A stretch of 64,000 nt of DNA from Phalacrocorax aristotelis (taxonomy: Eukaryota > Chordata > Aves > Suliformes > Phalacrocoracidae): positions 42,180,512 through 42,244,511 of the forward strand of contig NC_134281.1 of assembly GCF_949628215.1 (NCBI RefSeq), given 5' to 3'. Positions 1 to 59,200 of the stretch are shown in pieces. The position numbers and the translations under genes are program-made. The notes beneath the pieces were generated by a model that did not search any database, was not told the DNA's origin, and was given only the letters and a program-made list of their open reading frames with translations. The stretch's first letter is position 1; each line of letters starts with the position of its first letter.

Positions 1-60
1 ACATCATTGTAGAATTTGAGAGTTTGACAGTCAAGCCTGCAAAATGCAAGATATCTTTAA

Positions 61-45062
<45,002 letters not shown>

Positions 45063-45550
45063 ACGAGTTAAAAACCAAAATAAAAAAGCACTTAAAATTA
45101 AGGTTTTGAAAAGAAAGAGCCTTGTTATCAGCGCTGGGAATCAAAGAAGTTTTATTGTGAAATAAAACTTGGACTTCATCCTGGACATCCCACACACCTC
45201 TTCCTCCATCAAAGTGTTCAGTGGCCAAAAATCATTCTGAATTGTCAAATGTAGACTTATCAATGTTTGAAAGAAATCATGACAGTGGTATCCAGAGTAT
45301 TGGTGACAAGCTGTAAACTTACCTGTTTTTTAAGGCATTTTTATGACTCAAAGGTACACTAAACGCATTTACCTTTATTTATAGCATTGCCTAATGTTAA
45401 ATTTATTTACTTCTAGTTCATATATTTAATTTATATTAGGACCATATACAAATGCATTTTTGAAGTTTTTAATGTAGTGATGATGGTTATTTTGATGGTA
45501 CTATTAAATATGTGAATGTTTACACTTTAATTCCCTGTGCATTGGACTTC
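45063..45550 (+). other. DOCK7 3' UTR (extent approximate)
   Basis: Downstream of the stop the sequence is AT-rich with AATAAA at 45079 and 45161 and ATTAAA at 45503. The true end cannot be fixed without transcript data. Confidence 0.5.
45161..45166 (+). promoter_or_regulatory. Candidate poly(A) signal for DOCK7
   Basis: AATAAA about 100 nt after the stop codon. Another AATAAA at 45079 starts only 17 nt after the stop and is less plausible; ATTAAA at 45503 is a distal option. Confidence 0.4.
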
Positions 45551-48500
45551 AGAGCTCACCATCCTTGGGAAAAAGGTTCAGAAAAGGTAAGTCTTACAGT
45601 AACATTTCTTAACCCAGTGGTGATTTTTTTTACTATCCCTATCCTTTTTCCTTTGTAACTCTGAATATGAATTGCTGCAAAGAAAAATAATTCCAGCTGT
45701 AACCATCAGAAGAATGGAGGCACATCTTGTTACTACTTTATCTCCTTCAGTACCAGTGAAGGGGAGTTTCAGCATGACAGCTGTGTGTACATGGTCATTT
45801 CCAGCAGCTAGGCAGTCCAAACAGCAGAGTAATCTCATCGTGACCTTAAAAGTACAATTCAGCGTAGCAGTGTTCACGCAGCTAGACTCCTTTTTTGTGT
45901 CCCTTTTTCAATTTAAAAACTAATTTAATGGGGAAGAACCACCAGAAAATGATATCACAGTTTAAGTTAAAAGGATACATAGAAAACATTCTTTGTGATG
46001 TTATTTACGTAAAGAAAAACATTTCTTTTACAGCGCTTATTTTAGTGGCTAATGCAGCACTTCAAGGAAACATGAGAACTGGAGCTGAGCACACAACTCT
46101 TAAATTTACTCCTTTATATTTTGCCTCTCTGTATTGAACAAGGTCCTTTGAAAGAGGTGGTATGTGATTAAACACAAGCTTATTCTTTCTATATATAAAT
46201 ACCTAAATATGCATACATGCACATAGATAAACCCAAATTTGATATATTTTTATAGATATAAAAGTAAGACAAAAAATTGGTTTTACACGTGAGCTTTTAA
46301 GATAGCAACCGACGCTACATCATCACTTCCAATTTGTGAGCATTTGACTTTTGACACCTGAATAGTTTTTAACTTCACTTCTAACATACACACATTCCTG
46401 TATGTTGGAAGATGCTGGGGAGGGAGCGTTTCTTTGGGGTTCAGCACCTTCTGTTTTAGCACCTGTAGCTGCAGCAAGTGCCCACCCTTCTGCATCAGCA
46501 GGGAGGCTTTAGGGTGGTGAGAGTCTTTTTTATTCCTGATACTTATTTCAAGTTAGTAGCGGCTGCCTGACACTGTGCTCGTAGCAGGATGATTGTACTC
46601 TTCCTGCTGAGCAGGGCTGGAAAGGCACCATGTCTCAGAGCCACTGTGGGCTGTAGGTGCATGGCCTGCCCTGGCAGGATGGTGCCCAGCAGGATGGCAC
46701 AGGCCACGGCGTGTGTTGGGGAAGGGAGAGCGGTGCTGCCTATTTTCACTCCTCCCATGCTCTTTTGTTCCAAAAACAACATAGCAGTGGTGCTGTTCTC
46801 GGGGTGCTGGTCGCTGACCAATTCCCTTGAACACAAGTAGTCCTGAACTAGTTCCGTGTTATGGGTTATAACACAGGAAAGCCTGCATGGAGTTCCTTGC
46901 ATAAAGAAAAACTACTCTGAGACTTCCCCCCACCCTCTGAGACATTTGAAAAGCCTATTGCAAAGGCCGGGGATGTTAACGAGGCTGTGGAAGCTGTATG
47001 GGAATTGGGAACTCTCATTAAGGAAGGAGGGGTTAGGTTTGCCAGAGATTTATATGAAGAGGCATGCAAAAATATTTACAAAGTGAAAAAGGGAAAACAA
47101 ATCCCAATAGCAATGAAAGAATGAAACCGCAATTTACAGTAGTGCTTGTATATTGTTTCTTCAGCTGGGAAAGCATCTACTTGAAGCCAAACCGCTTATA
47201 AATATCCTTTGATTTTACTGAATGGCCCCATGTCAGTGTAAATCTGACTAGTTTATCAGTTCATATAGCTTGACAATTTTGTAGCACACCAGTGTAGTAT
47301 CTTGGAACGCTAAGATGGGGCAGCCATGTTTTGTTTTCCATTGCAGCAAACTACAGGCCATGCACAATCCAGGACATTAGCTATTGTGGCAAGTGCTTTA
47401 CTTAAGTAAGTCTCAAAAAAAGGCCACCCCGTACTATCTATCTGTATGCAACCAGAGGAGTGTGTTTTCATTCAGTGTATTCCAGCTGATTATGTGTTCT
47501 GTTCAGCTGCCTACAAAGAATGTTTCTCAAGCTGTATAGTATGATGGACGACAGCTGGGTCTTCCTTTGATTACACTGTAGCCAATATTTTTTTGAATAT
47601 TACAGTGTTGTTTCCTTGGAACATTTCCTGTTCCTGCAGTTAAGTCTTGGATCAAGTGTGGAAAAATAAACTTTCATTTGCAGGCTGAAATTCAGCAAAC
47701 CCCATACTGCAGGCAGTAAAAAATAGCACTCTAATGTGATTTGGCTACCCTTGCAAGGTAAGATGACAGTTTGCTTGGGGTTTTAATATAGCTGTTTCTT
47801 GGTTTAGAGTATGAAATTATTTATTATGGTGATAATGCTTTGGAAAAGGGAAAAGTCTTAAGTGTATTTTTAATTCCAGATTTTTCTCTTCTGCAGAAGA
47901 TAATGACTATAGACATCTATTCATGAATTTATAAGCAACTCTAGATTTAGCCCAGCCTTTCTTACACTGTTTTCTGTTGACAGTACAAGCTATCTAGACT
48001 GAAACATATTTTAGTAATTCATCATCTAGGATATACTGCAAAAGATCAAGGCCTGTACAAAAATGAAAGGTCCACCGTAACATGGAAAATACACTAAAGA
48101 TTTGAGTTACCTCAGTATTTATAATACATTATAATAAAAGATTGTAAAAAAATTAAGTATTGCAGAATAAACTAGGTAGAGGTTTCTAGGGCTCTTCCTG
48201 TAAAGAAATTAATTTGTATTTGAAAAGTGTAAACATATCCAGAAAACTAGGGCATACTCACATCTTGCGTATCTTTCCTTGCACTCCATGCCATTCAATC
48301 CATCCTATGACAGCAGAAGTAAACACTCATCCTATTTTGTGTCATATTTTTAAGTTTTTAATTATCTGCAGCTTATAGAATTCACCTTAACATTTTAGCA
48401 TCTAACAGATGATTTTGGATTTTAGTCTCTAGTATTTAGTGCCAAACATTTCACATGTTTTTACAATAATCCGTTTCCCTTTTCCCTTGCCTCTGAGCCT

Positions 48501-48700
48501 TACCTCTAAGTCATCAAGTGTCTTCGAATTAGGATATGCTGTAGAAGAATCAGTTAAAAAACAAAGAAATGGAATATTGAAAGTGCTTTAAAAAATAACA
48601 TTCTCTAAGACATAGTCTCCCAACCTTTTTCTAGCAGTGCCCAAACACTTTTCCCTCTCCAAACACAAAAGTCTCATCTGGTCATCTCAGATGCATATAA
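45551..48700. other. Intergenic interval between the DOCK7 and USP1 3' ends
   Basis: No exon, RNA gene or repeat family recognised. Reading frames here are short and lack homology I know. It may contain extended 3' UTR of either convergent gene (for example an AATAAA at 47665 on the + strand). Confidence 0.6.
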
Positions 48701-48707
48701 TAAATTT

Positions 48708-48713
48708 TTTATT
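48708..48713 (-). promoter_or_regulatory. Candidate poly(A) signal for USP1
   Basis: TTTATT on + is AATAAA on -. It lies about 830 nt beyond the USP1 stop; others occur at 48751-48756 and 49204-49209. Choice between them is not possible from sequence alone. Confidence 0.4.
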
Positions 48714-49539
48714 TCATATATACATTCTTAAAGCATCAAAGCCAAATGCTTTTATTTTCCCACATTTCAGTAAGCTCCAAGTACAAATTAACTGTTATCA
48801 TCACTAAGTTCCAAATCCACCCAAACAGATATGCATATTAGAGGGCTTTACTCTTAAAAGTACAAAATTATTTTAATTACACTACACGCTCCCCATTTTG
48901 AAGTATTAATCACATCTATTTACACTTTGCCCATTTAACACCTATGCAACAAGATGCAAATTAGACCATTCAAACATATCTGTTAAGTTCAGTTCCTTCC
49001 AATACACTAAACAAGGTTACAAGACCCTTTTCTTGTGCTTCAAGTTGCACCGAGCAGTATAGAATTGGATAAGGAGCATAAACCACGTCGATTACCCGAA
49101 GACTAAATATGAAGTCTTACCTCCCAAATTACAAAAATACACAACTTCTGATGAAATTTGCTAATTAATATACATTTACTCCAGAATATGAATACAAATA
49201 ACTTTTATTTAAAAAAAGCTAATAATACAATAGGCATGTCTGAGACCTAGAGTTGTGTTAAAACCACTACCGTGTGCTGTAGGCATCATTTAGGAACTAT
49301 ACAAATTGGTATTTCTAAAAGGTAATATCACTATTCTCCAGCATAAAAGTTATTACGCGAGTTAAGTTCTATGTCATGGTTTGTTAATTCAAGTTGAGCC
49401 ACTTACACCGAACAAAAAGACCAGAAGCATTATGATCCAGTAGCTTCAAAAACAAACAGCTGTTTTTCCAGGTAGTTTTGATGCAAATCAGACCAATAAG
49501 TGTATGCAAATCCCTAATATTTACAGTCAAAATACAGTA
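48714..49539 (-). other. USP1 3' UTR (extent approximate)
   Basis: AT-rich sequence between the USP1 stop and the candidate poly(A) signals, with no open frame of interest on either strand. Confidence 0.55.
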
Positions 49540-50269
49540 TCACTCTACAATTTTCTTATAAAACAGTAGGTAAGGAGTTGATGTAGATGATGATGTCGGA
49601 GAAAGAGTATTCAGAAAGTCCTTTTCTTCTGTAACCTTCACTTCAGAATCATCAAAAAGCAACCACTTTCCTTCATACTCTTTCAGGCTCTGCAGTACAT
49701 ACAGAGCTTTGTTTTCTAGTCCGCTGGAAGCCACGCCATTTTGCTCACCACGTTCTGCACTGCTCTCCGCACTTCCGTTACTACTGCTAGACTCGGGATT
49801 TCTGTTTTCAGTAACTACATTAAGAAACTTCTCAGGGTTAGCTGGTTTGTTGTACAGGTCACAGTCAGACTTGCTCTTCTGCCCCCCAAGAAGTCCAACA
49901 GCTTCCACATTCTTTTTGTTCAGAACTTTACCCGGCTGTGCACTGCCATTGACTCTAAAAGAGACTTCACCATCATCATAGTCTTCAGCAACAGTTCTTG
50001 CCTCCTCCTCATTCAGTGGTTCTGGTTTAATCATTTCGTACATTTGATCGGTGATGAAGTTTCCCTTATCTAACTCTAGGCTATTAAGATCTGTAATTTT
50101 CACAGAAGCTGTGTAGTGTCCACTGCTAATTGTAATGCCGCTGTGCATGACCACCGCAAATAATCCGTAGGTGTCGTTGGTCGGCTTTGTGCTCCATTCT
50201 TCCAGTGACAGTTTGAGAGGCGTCAATAAGGGAGTGTTTATCTTGGACAGTCCACCATAGCAATCAAAC
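49540..50269 (-). CDS. USP1: USP1 last coding exon: His/Asp boxes and autocleavage site
   Basis: 730 bp including TGA at 49542-49540. It begins FDCYGGLSKINTPLLTPLKL. It carries SGITISSGHYTAS (catalytic His603), VGLLGGQKSK (Gly680-Gly681, equivalent to the human Gly670-Gly671 self-cleavage site) and KWLLFDDSEV (catalytic Asp). It ends LLFYKKIVE, slightly longer than the human YKKL end as I recall it. Confidence 0.97.
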
Positions 50270-53200
50270 CTTTAGAAGACAGACAAAAGTTAAGACACCT
50301 CTTACCAAAACAGCTCACAATACTGGTTTAAGTGGCCCATATATTGCATCTATATCCTTTTCCTTCTGTTTAAAAGACATGGGCAATCTGAATATAAGAA
50401 GTTGCTCACTTTTTAAACTTGCTTATCGAGAACATCTGTCCCAGGCACCCCTGTTCAGTAAAGCCATTTTAACGAGTATGTATGATGTTAAATCTGACAG
50501 CCTAGTAACTATATATTTTAAATAGTTAAGAGATTCCCATTTTCTGAAGTATCAACTAAAGTTTATTTTTAAATAGTGATCACAAAAGGAGTTAATTGTT
50601 CTGTTTTCATTCATGCATCTATGCGCAAATACTTGCACTTCTTCCCAGACGCCACCCTGCTTTCCAGATTAAAAAAAAACCAACCACACAAACAAAAAAC
50701 CCAAACCAGAAACGCCTCTTCAACATCCAAGGTTGAATGAGATAAGCAGGGTCGTTTTAATTTTCTTCTAAACCTTTCAAAGAATCATTTACTAAATAAA
50801 GGAATACAAATCTATTTTACTTTCAAGTAGCTCTAATGTCACTCAGAAAAACTGAATAAGTAATTTTTCCTCAGTTCGTCTTAGTGCACTGCAGTATACT
50901 GCCAATGGTAATGGAATGGTTATTTAAGGATGAGTAAGTTACTAATACTTTCTTATTACTAGGGATTCCTCATTAACTGCACTAAGTTATTCATATAAAC
51001 AATCATCATCTAGCTGATTTACTTTGGAAAAGCATCTAGCATTCCATAAATACTTAGCATTTTGTTCACAGTGTACAAATTTACAACAAGAAAAGTTTAA
51101 GTCCTTTCATTACAATAAGGACCTTCTGAAGAGTTTGAAACGAAAATAAGTTTTGGGACTTTACATTATTGTGTATTAGCCTCCTTGAATGATTCTGATC
51201 TTACGTGATCTACATATTGCATCAGCCCAATTTAATGAACGCCTTTACTGGATGATATGATGCCCTATAGATTTCAGTGATGATTCAGTCTTGCTCAACT
51301 GTTAGGGTGTTGTAGGGAAAAAATACAGGGGAATATAGACAAACCCTGTAAAATGTAGGTTTCAAAGAGCTAACTACTATTATTAAATTTGCATTTTGTC
51401 ATAAGAAAGAATAACTATCTTTAATCCAAGGAAACTAGATATGGCAAAACACCATAAGAATAACTGCAGTAACAGAAGGTTACTTGTTTTACTGGGTTTA
51501 CTTCTGATTCTGCTGTGCTTCTAGATATTTTGCTTATGTTCACAGCCATAAACCTTTATAAATACATTTATGCACACATGATGTCACTCAAGTAATTGAA
51601 ATCTCACTTTAGACCTAGGCTTACCATAAACATTTGACTACACCAAAAGAAACACAAAAGACAATATAATCAGAAATAATAAACCTTCTGAAAATCCCTA
51701 TTTTATTAGTAGCCAGGAATAGAGATATTCAGAAGAGAGTCAAGAAACAGAGAAACTGCTTACTGATACTCTAAATCAGAAATCCAGTTCCACTCAAGCA
51801 CACTGTAACAATCATATTAACAATAAAACATTAAAAAACAGGCTCTACCTTTCTTCTGAATGAGATCCAGCATCAGAAAGATTTGAAGGAAATAAGAGAG
51901 GAAATCTTTTCCTATTAGCTTTTTGTTCTTCTTAACATGAATCTGAAGACAGAAAAATTGCATGCCAAATACTCTGCCTCCTCTGACTGATGCACAGTAG
52001 TTCATACACAACAAACTTGATTTCTGCAACTACAGCTTTTGAAGCTGTCCATCAGTGGAACTTTACCTACTGTACTGAAGTAATACCTCAAGTTACTCTA
52101 GAGCCTTAAGGACTTGAGCTATTTTACTGCAACACTTCTAAACACATAAGGATGCGAAATACTCCAAATAAAGATTTCCAGTGGCATAAGCACTGCTGTC
52201 ACAATAGGCAAGTGTAACTGTTAGAAAACCTAAAATAAGCCTTAAAAAAAAATTTTACAAATCACTTGCTCTTACCTGATACCATTTCACAGGACAAAAA
52301 TCTAATTTTCTCACCACTGAATTTATGTAGTGGAAATGCTTAATTAGATGTTACCAGTTACATGTTTTGTCTAAATAGCTTCCCAGTCTGAGCACACTTG
52401 GTCTAGCATTTTTTCCCCACCGTCCCACACACACTTGCCAAAGAGAATTACTCATCCCCAGGCAAGTAGGTTTTCACACTGGCTGCTTTATTTAAAAAGA
52501 AAACAAAACACACACACCCAACCCCACCCCTCAAAAAAAAAAAAAAAAAACAAAAAACAAACCACCTTGCAAGCCACCATCTAGAAAACTGAATTCCTAC
52601 TAACTGCAAATATTTATATCACCATTCTCTTCTGCTTCATTTCTCTTTGTTTATTTAAAACTAAGTCATCAGAAACTCAGTAGAGCACAACTGAGAAGCA
52701 GACAAGATTTCAAAATTTTTATTGGAGCTAAGAGAAGTTGTATGAAGATTCTTAGTTTTAAAATCTTGGTTTAAGGCCAGCAAAACAGTCCGTTACTAAA
52801 TATTACACATTAGCTTAAGTCAGCTGGGGGAAGCTCCATCAAAGCTCACTGTTCAAAAACCACCGGAGTTGACTCTAGACACCATGGAGTAAGCCGGTGC
52901 TTTGGTTTACGAGCCTCAGCTGTTCCCCACTTGATTTGCAGCTTTGCTTTATTACTCCAAATCAAGAGGTTCAGAAGGGACATGGGTTTGTCCAAGTTAA
53001 AACATCCAAGCCAGAAACTGGAAAACAATCTTCTAAAGCAGTTTCAGCTTCATCGCTGACTCCAGTTCTACCTCTGATTTTTCCACTCTTACTTCCTTAA
53101 TCTCTGGCTGCTAGCACTTGGCAGAAAATGTACAGCATGATTCGGAGGACACATGAGGAACACCACAAGAGACTGGATTCAGTCTGACCCGGATATAGGT

Positions 53201-56200
53201 CTGAGTAATTGGGAGCAAGGACCTGAAGACTGTCAGGACAGAAGTAGTAAGTAATTCAGGAGAAGGCTGGTTATCCTGCAAGCTGCAAGTATTTCCTCAT
53301 AGAAACAAAAAAGTAGCAAATGCAGGAGCAAACTGAAGGTAACATCCAGGTTTCCTTTCACATGGACATCTCTGGTTATATATTTTTTTTAATAGCCTAT
53401 AATCATACCAGGATACCATCTCACATCAAGGGCTACTCAACAATAACATAGTTTTTAAAAGCGTGCAACTTTTTCCCTGCCTTGTTGTGACAGTTAAGTA
53501 TTGTATAGAACAATGAAGGAGACAATGTTGTACATTATGGTCCTAGACTTCGTATGAAGAGAAGTTTGCAGACATTTCAGAGACAGGAAGTTTCCTTTCC
53601 ACTTCGTCAGAAACCTAGATACTCCTAAGAACAAATACTAAACACAGGCAGAGCAAGAATTCCAGTTTTGACAATCTTGGAAAACTACCTCTAAAAGCAT
53701 CTTAATATAATCTTTTACGCTAGCTATTTTTCAGATCATTATATTGACCACAGTTACCAGTACTTGCTTATAGAGCATCCTCTGACCAACCAACTGTAAA
53801 CTTTTATTTGGTATTGTATACTGCCAAAGGTCCCATACACTTCAAGTTCTAAAATATTGGTGACACAGTATAAACTCCAGGGAAGACTTCGTGCATTAGA
53901 CTTCCTGCTGACAAGGTGGCTCTAAAGGTCTAAAGCCAACCAACAGGGAAATGCAAAGCAGAGGGAACTAGGTGGATAAAAGGCCAAACTAATTTGCACC
54001 TCAGCAGCTTACTGCACATCCCAAAGCAGCTCCGTGTTAAGTGTCAGAACTACCCCTAGCCATCAGGTTATAAAACACAGGCTGCAGGAGAGAAGTGTGC
54101 TTGGCTCTCTGCAACATATGCCAACTACGGGGATGCAGAAACCAGCACAAGTTTTTCTTCCTTTGCTGCGCCCAGCAACACTGATGCAGAAAGCAAAAGT
54201 TATGTCTTCGTGGCTACCAAGAAAAGTTGAAAATACAGGCCAAGTCTGTGAATGTCACTAAAAATTGTATAGTCGCTCTCAAAAACACAATTAATGGTTT
54301 AACAATTTTCTGAACTGAGGGAATATTTTACAGTTTTAAGAAATCTTTCCTGATGAAGCCTTCTGTCGTTTTTCATTATTTGAATCTTACTGGAGAAATA
54401 AGTTTACTGCAAAAGGCTGTGCATAAAGTGTCATGTCATTGCTTCATTTGTGCACAGTACTGGAGGGACAGGGTTTGGGGGTGGGTTTTGTGTTTGGTTT
54501 TTTTTTTCCTCCTTTCCCAAATAGAAATACCTAAATTCCTAAGTACAAAAAAAATGTAAAGAACACTCATAAGAATAGTATCTTTCAAAATATAAGGATT
54601 TCTACAGTATATAATGTTAAACTGATTGCTCAGCAGTTGAACATCAATGACATTGCTATTACTGTATTTTTAAAGGAATTGATCAATGTTTCTGTACTGT
54701 GTGTTAGCACTTTAAAATGTTTATCTCCTGATTTTTTCCCCCAAGTTTTAGTACTCACATTCAGTTAGGGACCAAAGCGCACTACTAGCTGCAACCATAA
54801 AATTCAGTTTTGTTCTCATTACTTGTTCTGCTAAAGTACTTAAACCTGCCTCTGAACTCATACAGACAGGTGGCACTAAAATTAAACAAAGTTTTAAGAA
54901 ATATCAGGCTATCAGGCTGTTGTAAGAATACAGATAAAACAATTTTTGTTAAGAAGTCTCCTGGAAGCGTATCTTCCTGGAGGTAACTTCTGCCACTACT
55001 TGTAACAAGAGAAAGCCTTTATGAAATCAGGGGCTATGTCCCACTGGTTTAGGTTAATTTCAATCTAGAAACCTGCTTTTGCTTTTGGAAGAGTTAACCA
55101 GACATTTTCATCTCTTCTGATAAGAATTTCCTTCCAACAGCACACCATTTTATAATATAGTCAATCTGCATACTCACTCTAAGCCACTAGCAGCAAAGCA
55201 CTTCAAATGAATTGTTATAACTTCAGGCATTTTATCGAATAGAAGGCTGCGTTCTGCTTCTGTGTAATGATGGCAGTTTTCGCAGAAATATTTATCCTCT
55301 CCCACAATCCTTTCCACTGATGCAAACTGTGAAATTGCCCATTTAAGAGTCTTCATTTCTGTTTTTGGCTCTGGAGAAACTATAAAAGAGAATCGTTACA
55401 TTGACAGATATGCTATTATTTAGATTTCCAAGGCATCCCACCAGAACAACAAAACAGAATATGTCAAGTTAAGACATGTTCAAAAACTACTATCAACTCT
55501 GTAAAGAATACTCAGTATGTATGAAGTAGAGGATATATTCAAATCTTTGAATCATTTCAAGAAGTGATAAAAATACCACTTGGATGTTATGGATATTATT
55601 ACTTTAAATCTATGGTTTTGCCAAAGCTTGTCTTCAGATCGCACGTATTAATTCTGTTGCCATGTCTGGAAAGGAGGTACCCGTATTTGAGACCAGAATT
55701 TCTCTCATTAAGGCAAACTTCCAAAGTGACCAAAAAGTTCCCTTTCACTTCTTACATTCTGCCTCCCCTGACAGCTTCACATTGCTGACGACGAGATCAC
55801 CTACACTGCGGTAGCATTTTACATGTGAACACCACCACACGCACACACTCAACTCTGAAGGCCTTCAGCAAAACAGGGAGTGCAAAAATAGTAAAAGCTA
55901 CTCCAAATTAAGTCCATGAGAACTACAATTCATTTCTTTAAAATTCAGAATTTCAAAATGTATTGTTGCTGTCCTTACTTTTGAAAATATCTAAAAAATA
56001 AGTATAGATCACTAGAATTTGTGAAACATACCAGAGGACTAACATTTACAAATAAAAAGCAAAGGCTAGTAAGGTAATGACAGTCTAAAACACTGAAAAA
56101 ATAATTTTGTACAGTAAATTAACAAAAAAAGGCTGGTTTCTCATTTCTTTTATTTTTGAGAAAAAAATGCAGCTATTTCTTATAAAATGAAGAAAAACCA

Positions 56201-59200
56201 GAATAATTTCTTATCCAGGAAGAAAGGGAAAACCCAAATCAAAGAAAATACCTATTTATAAGCAGGAAAAATTAATGCACATAAGTGAAGGACTGTAAGC
56301 AGTCTGTTATGTGTTAAGACCTGAAACAATTTTAATACTGTCTGAACCCGTCTACATGATCAGTGCTGTGTTTCCAAAGTCTGAAGTTAATCACTGCAAG
56401 AGATAACAGAACAGCCTCTAATTTTAACCAGCACAAACAGGAGCAGCGTTCCTCAATACATATGGCACTGTCCTTCCTCAATGGCTAGCTGAAGTAGAAA
56501 CATACACTGCAGCCACTGTAGATAATTACTTACTTTCAGAACTCTCTTCAGTTTTAGAAAGTTCATCTTCTTGCACCGGAACACTGATGTCCTGAAAATC
56601 TTCTCTTCTTTCAGTAAAGCACTCGCACTCCAAGCATCTTGTTCTCAGTACTAACTGGCCCTGGAACAGTTTCTCCACTAGTTCAAAAACAGCCAGCTCT
56701 GTACCTAGAGAAAGTATATGCCACATCACTTACCAAGACGCATTTTATTCAAAAGGCACTTCAGAACCAGGCTATCAGTCCTGGCAAAGTCACTGTGTTA
56801 CAGACAGGGCCTTTCAGGGATTCCAGATAGGAAAAACAGTAACAAAAATAATAAAAAAAGAGAGCTGCTTCTCACATGCAATTCTCACATAATCTGCTTG
56901 TCACTGAGCGGGGAGCCCCTTTCTTGGCCCTCAGACCTTAATTCCCGTTTTGAGATTAGGTTCTTGTTTTATACGTTAAGTGTGACAGTGTCACATTCTG
57001 GAGAATTTCTGTTTGTCATCAATGCACTGCCTTCTTAGTACAGATTTCTAGTCTCCTCGGAGAACATCACACTTGTATTTTTGCCTGGTCTCTATTTATT
57101 CTCAGTCCTCTCCTCCAATACTTTCTGAACTTGTTGGCCAATTTTTGTCAAATCTGCTGAAGAAATTGAGATCTCATAAGAGTCTGCATTCCTTCAATTT
57201 TTTTATTAAAATTGGTGGTTGGATCAGAAAGAAAGTTCCAAATTACTAACTACTGAATTCATAGCAAGGCCCTTCCCTCAGAAGTAGCTTGTTCCACTGG
57301 TGCTAACAAAATCCATACTTGCCAGCCAATTAGCATATATAATACATCCGGTGTCTTTCCTAGTTCCTGGGAAGAATGAAAACACGGAAGGACTGGGGAC
57401 TAGGAAGGAGAGGATATGTGTAAAGACTTGGACACAAAGCCACAGCCAATTCTGTCTGCTCCTGACAGTAGTCTTCCTTTACATTTTTAACCCACTTGCT
57501 ATTTCTATAGATGACAAAAATTAGTGATGCTATAAACCTGGTAATATTCTGACTTTTTTTTTATATTGTACTATGATGACGTAATGTTAGATAAATACCT
57601 TTTTAAGATCTAGGCTAAAAAGGTCAAGTTATTAAAAATTTTTTAAAAATCAAACGTGTATAAAAATAAATTCTCTTTCATAAAAATATTTTTCAATTCC
57701 TGAAAACGTTATTTTGTATTTAGAGAGCTCTGCTGGCTACACAGTCTGAAGGCTGACTTCCCACACATTATAATTTCTTAATCATTCTAATTTTAAGCCC
57801 ATACACTTGTTCACCAACCTTCCTTTTTTGGTTCTTTCTCAGTTCCTTTTTCATTATGGCTTTCCACAGGAGACACTAGTTCACGATATTCTTCTTTAAT
57901 ATTGTTACCATTTTCACACTGTACAGATGAGTCTTCAAGCTCACAGTCATCATATTCTTTCCCTGGGTCTTTGGATCCCAAGTTTGTAGTTAGCTTTCCT
58001 AGACTATAAAATTTAGACAGAATACTAGGCTGTTTGCATGAAGATTTCAACCAGTTTAATCTAAGCCGCGACTTCTTCTGTGTTGGCTTCGCACTCTCGT
58101 TTTCACTGGAACACTTGGCAATGGCATCAGTTTGATTTTCTAGCTTTTCTCCTGTTGCTTTCCTCTTTGACCTGGTTTGTCTTTGATTTTCTTCTGCTGC
58201 AATTTGCTCTTTTGATACTTTGGATTTTTTCTTTGCATTGCCACCCTCAGCATCGCTTTTTCTTTTCCCATTTCCTTTCAGTAGCTTGTCTTCAGCTCTC
58301 TCCCCAACGTGGCTACTTGGTACATTATCCTCCTCCTCAACAGCGTTGGCAGTTCCATTGCTCTCAATGTTCTGATTAAGTTTTTCCTCCAGTTTAGCTG
58401 TAGGCTCTTCCACGGGCAGTTTGTTCAATTCTTCCTTCTTCAGCAGCTGACACGTTTCTTGAATGTTACCCAGGATACACTGCAGAACCTCCTGCGCATC
58501 GTGCTGCAAGTAGCCTTCATACATAGGGTTGAGCTCTCTATTAAAAATAGAAGTAAATGAGCAAGGCAATGAAGACTAGTTATTCTTTACTGACTAGCTA
58601 ATATGATTTGAAATTTAAATTATGGACCTTAGATATAAAAGCAGGGGAGGATCCTCTCAGTCACAGCCTTATGCATTTAAACGCACATCCAGTTGCAACC
58701 CAGCAGCGGTCCTTCTCAGGTCAATGAGAATACTTAAGGCTAAGTACTGTTTTAAATATACTGCTGTATTTAAATTATATTCTTACAAAATTAAAATCTA
58801 CTTTCAAGTTTATGATGTCATTGGGGTAACAATAAACACAAAAAACTTCCTATAATGATGCCCCAAATTTAACACCATCTACCTCCTACAAGCCTCTAAT
58901 GCCGTTCTGTACAATGACCTCAAAACTTTAGGTGAAAATTCTGTCAATATGTTTAAGACAATTTGTACCTAAGGGTATTTAGTAGCCTTCGTGGCTGAGT
59001 GGCAAGCTCATCTGTGTATTTTTCCGGATTTAAGAGAAAGCTGGCTTGAAGCTGCTCAACTGAAAGAATCAATGCATGCAAACTGCAGATGAGTTCGTAA
59101 CTTGCCAGTGGATCTTCTTTACAATTTCCCTGCAATAACAATATAAAAAGAATAAAAATACTTGCAGTTTTGTCTGTAACAAGTTAATTTTTTCTCTCCC

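Noticed and set aside
49709-50073. + strand frames opposite the USP1 last exon
   Set aside because: Antisense shadows of the real USP1 coding sequence.
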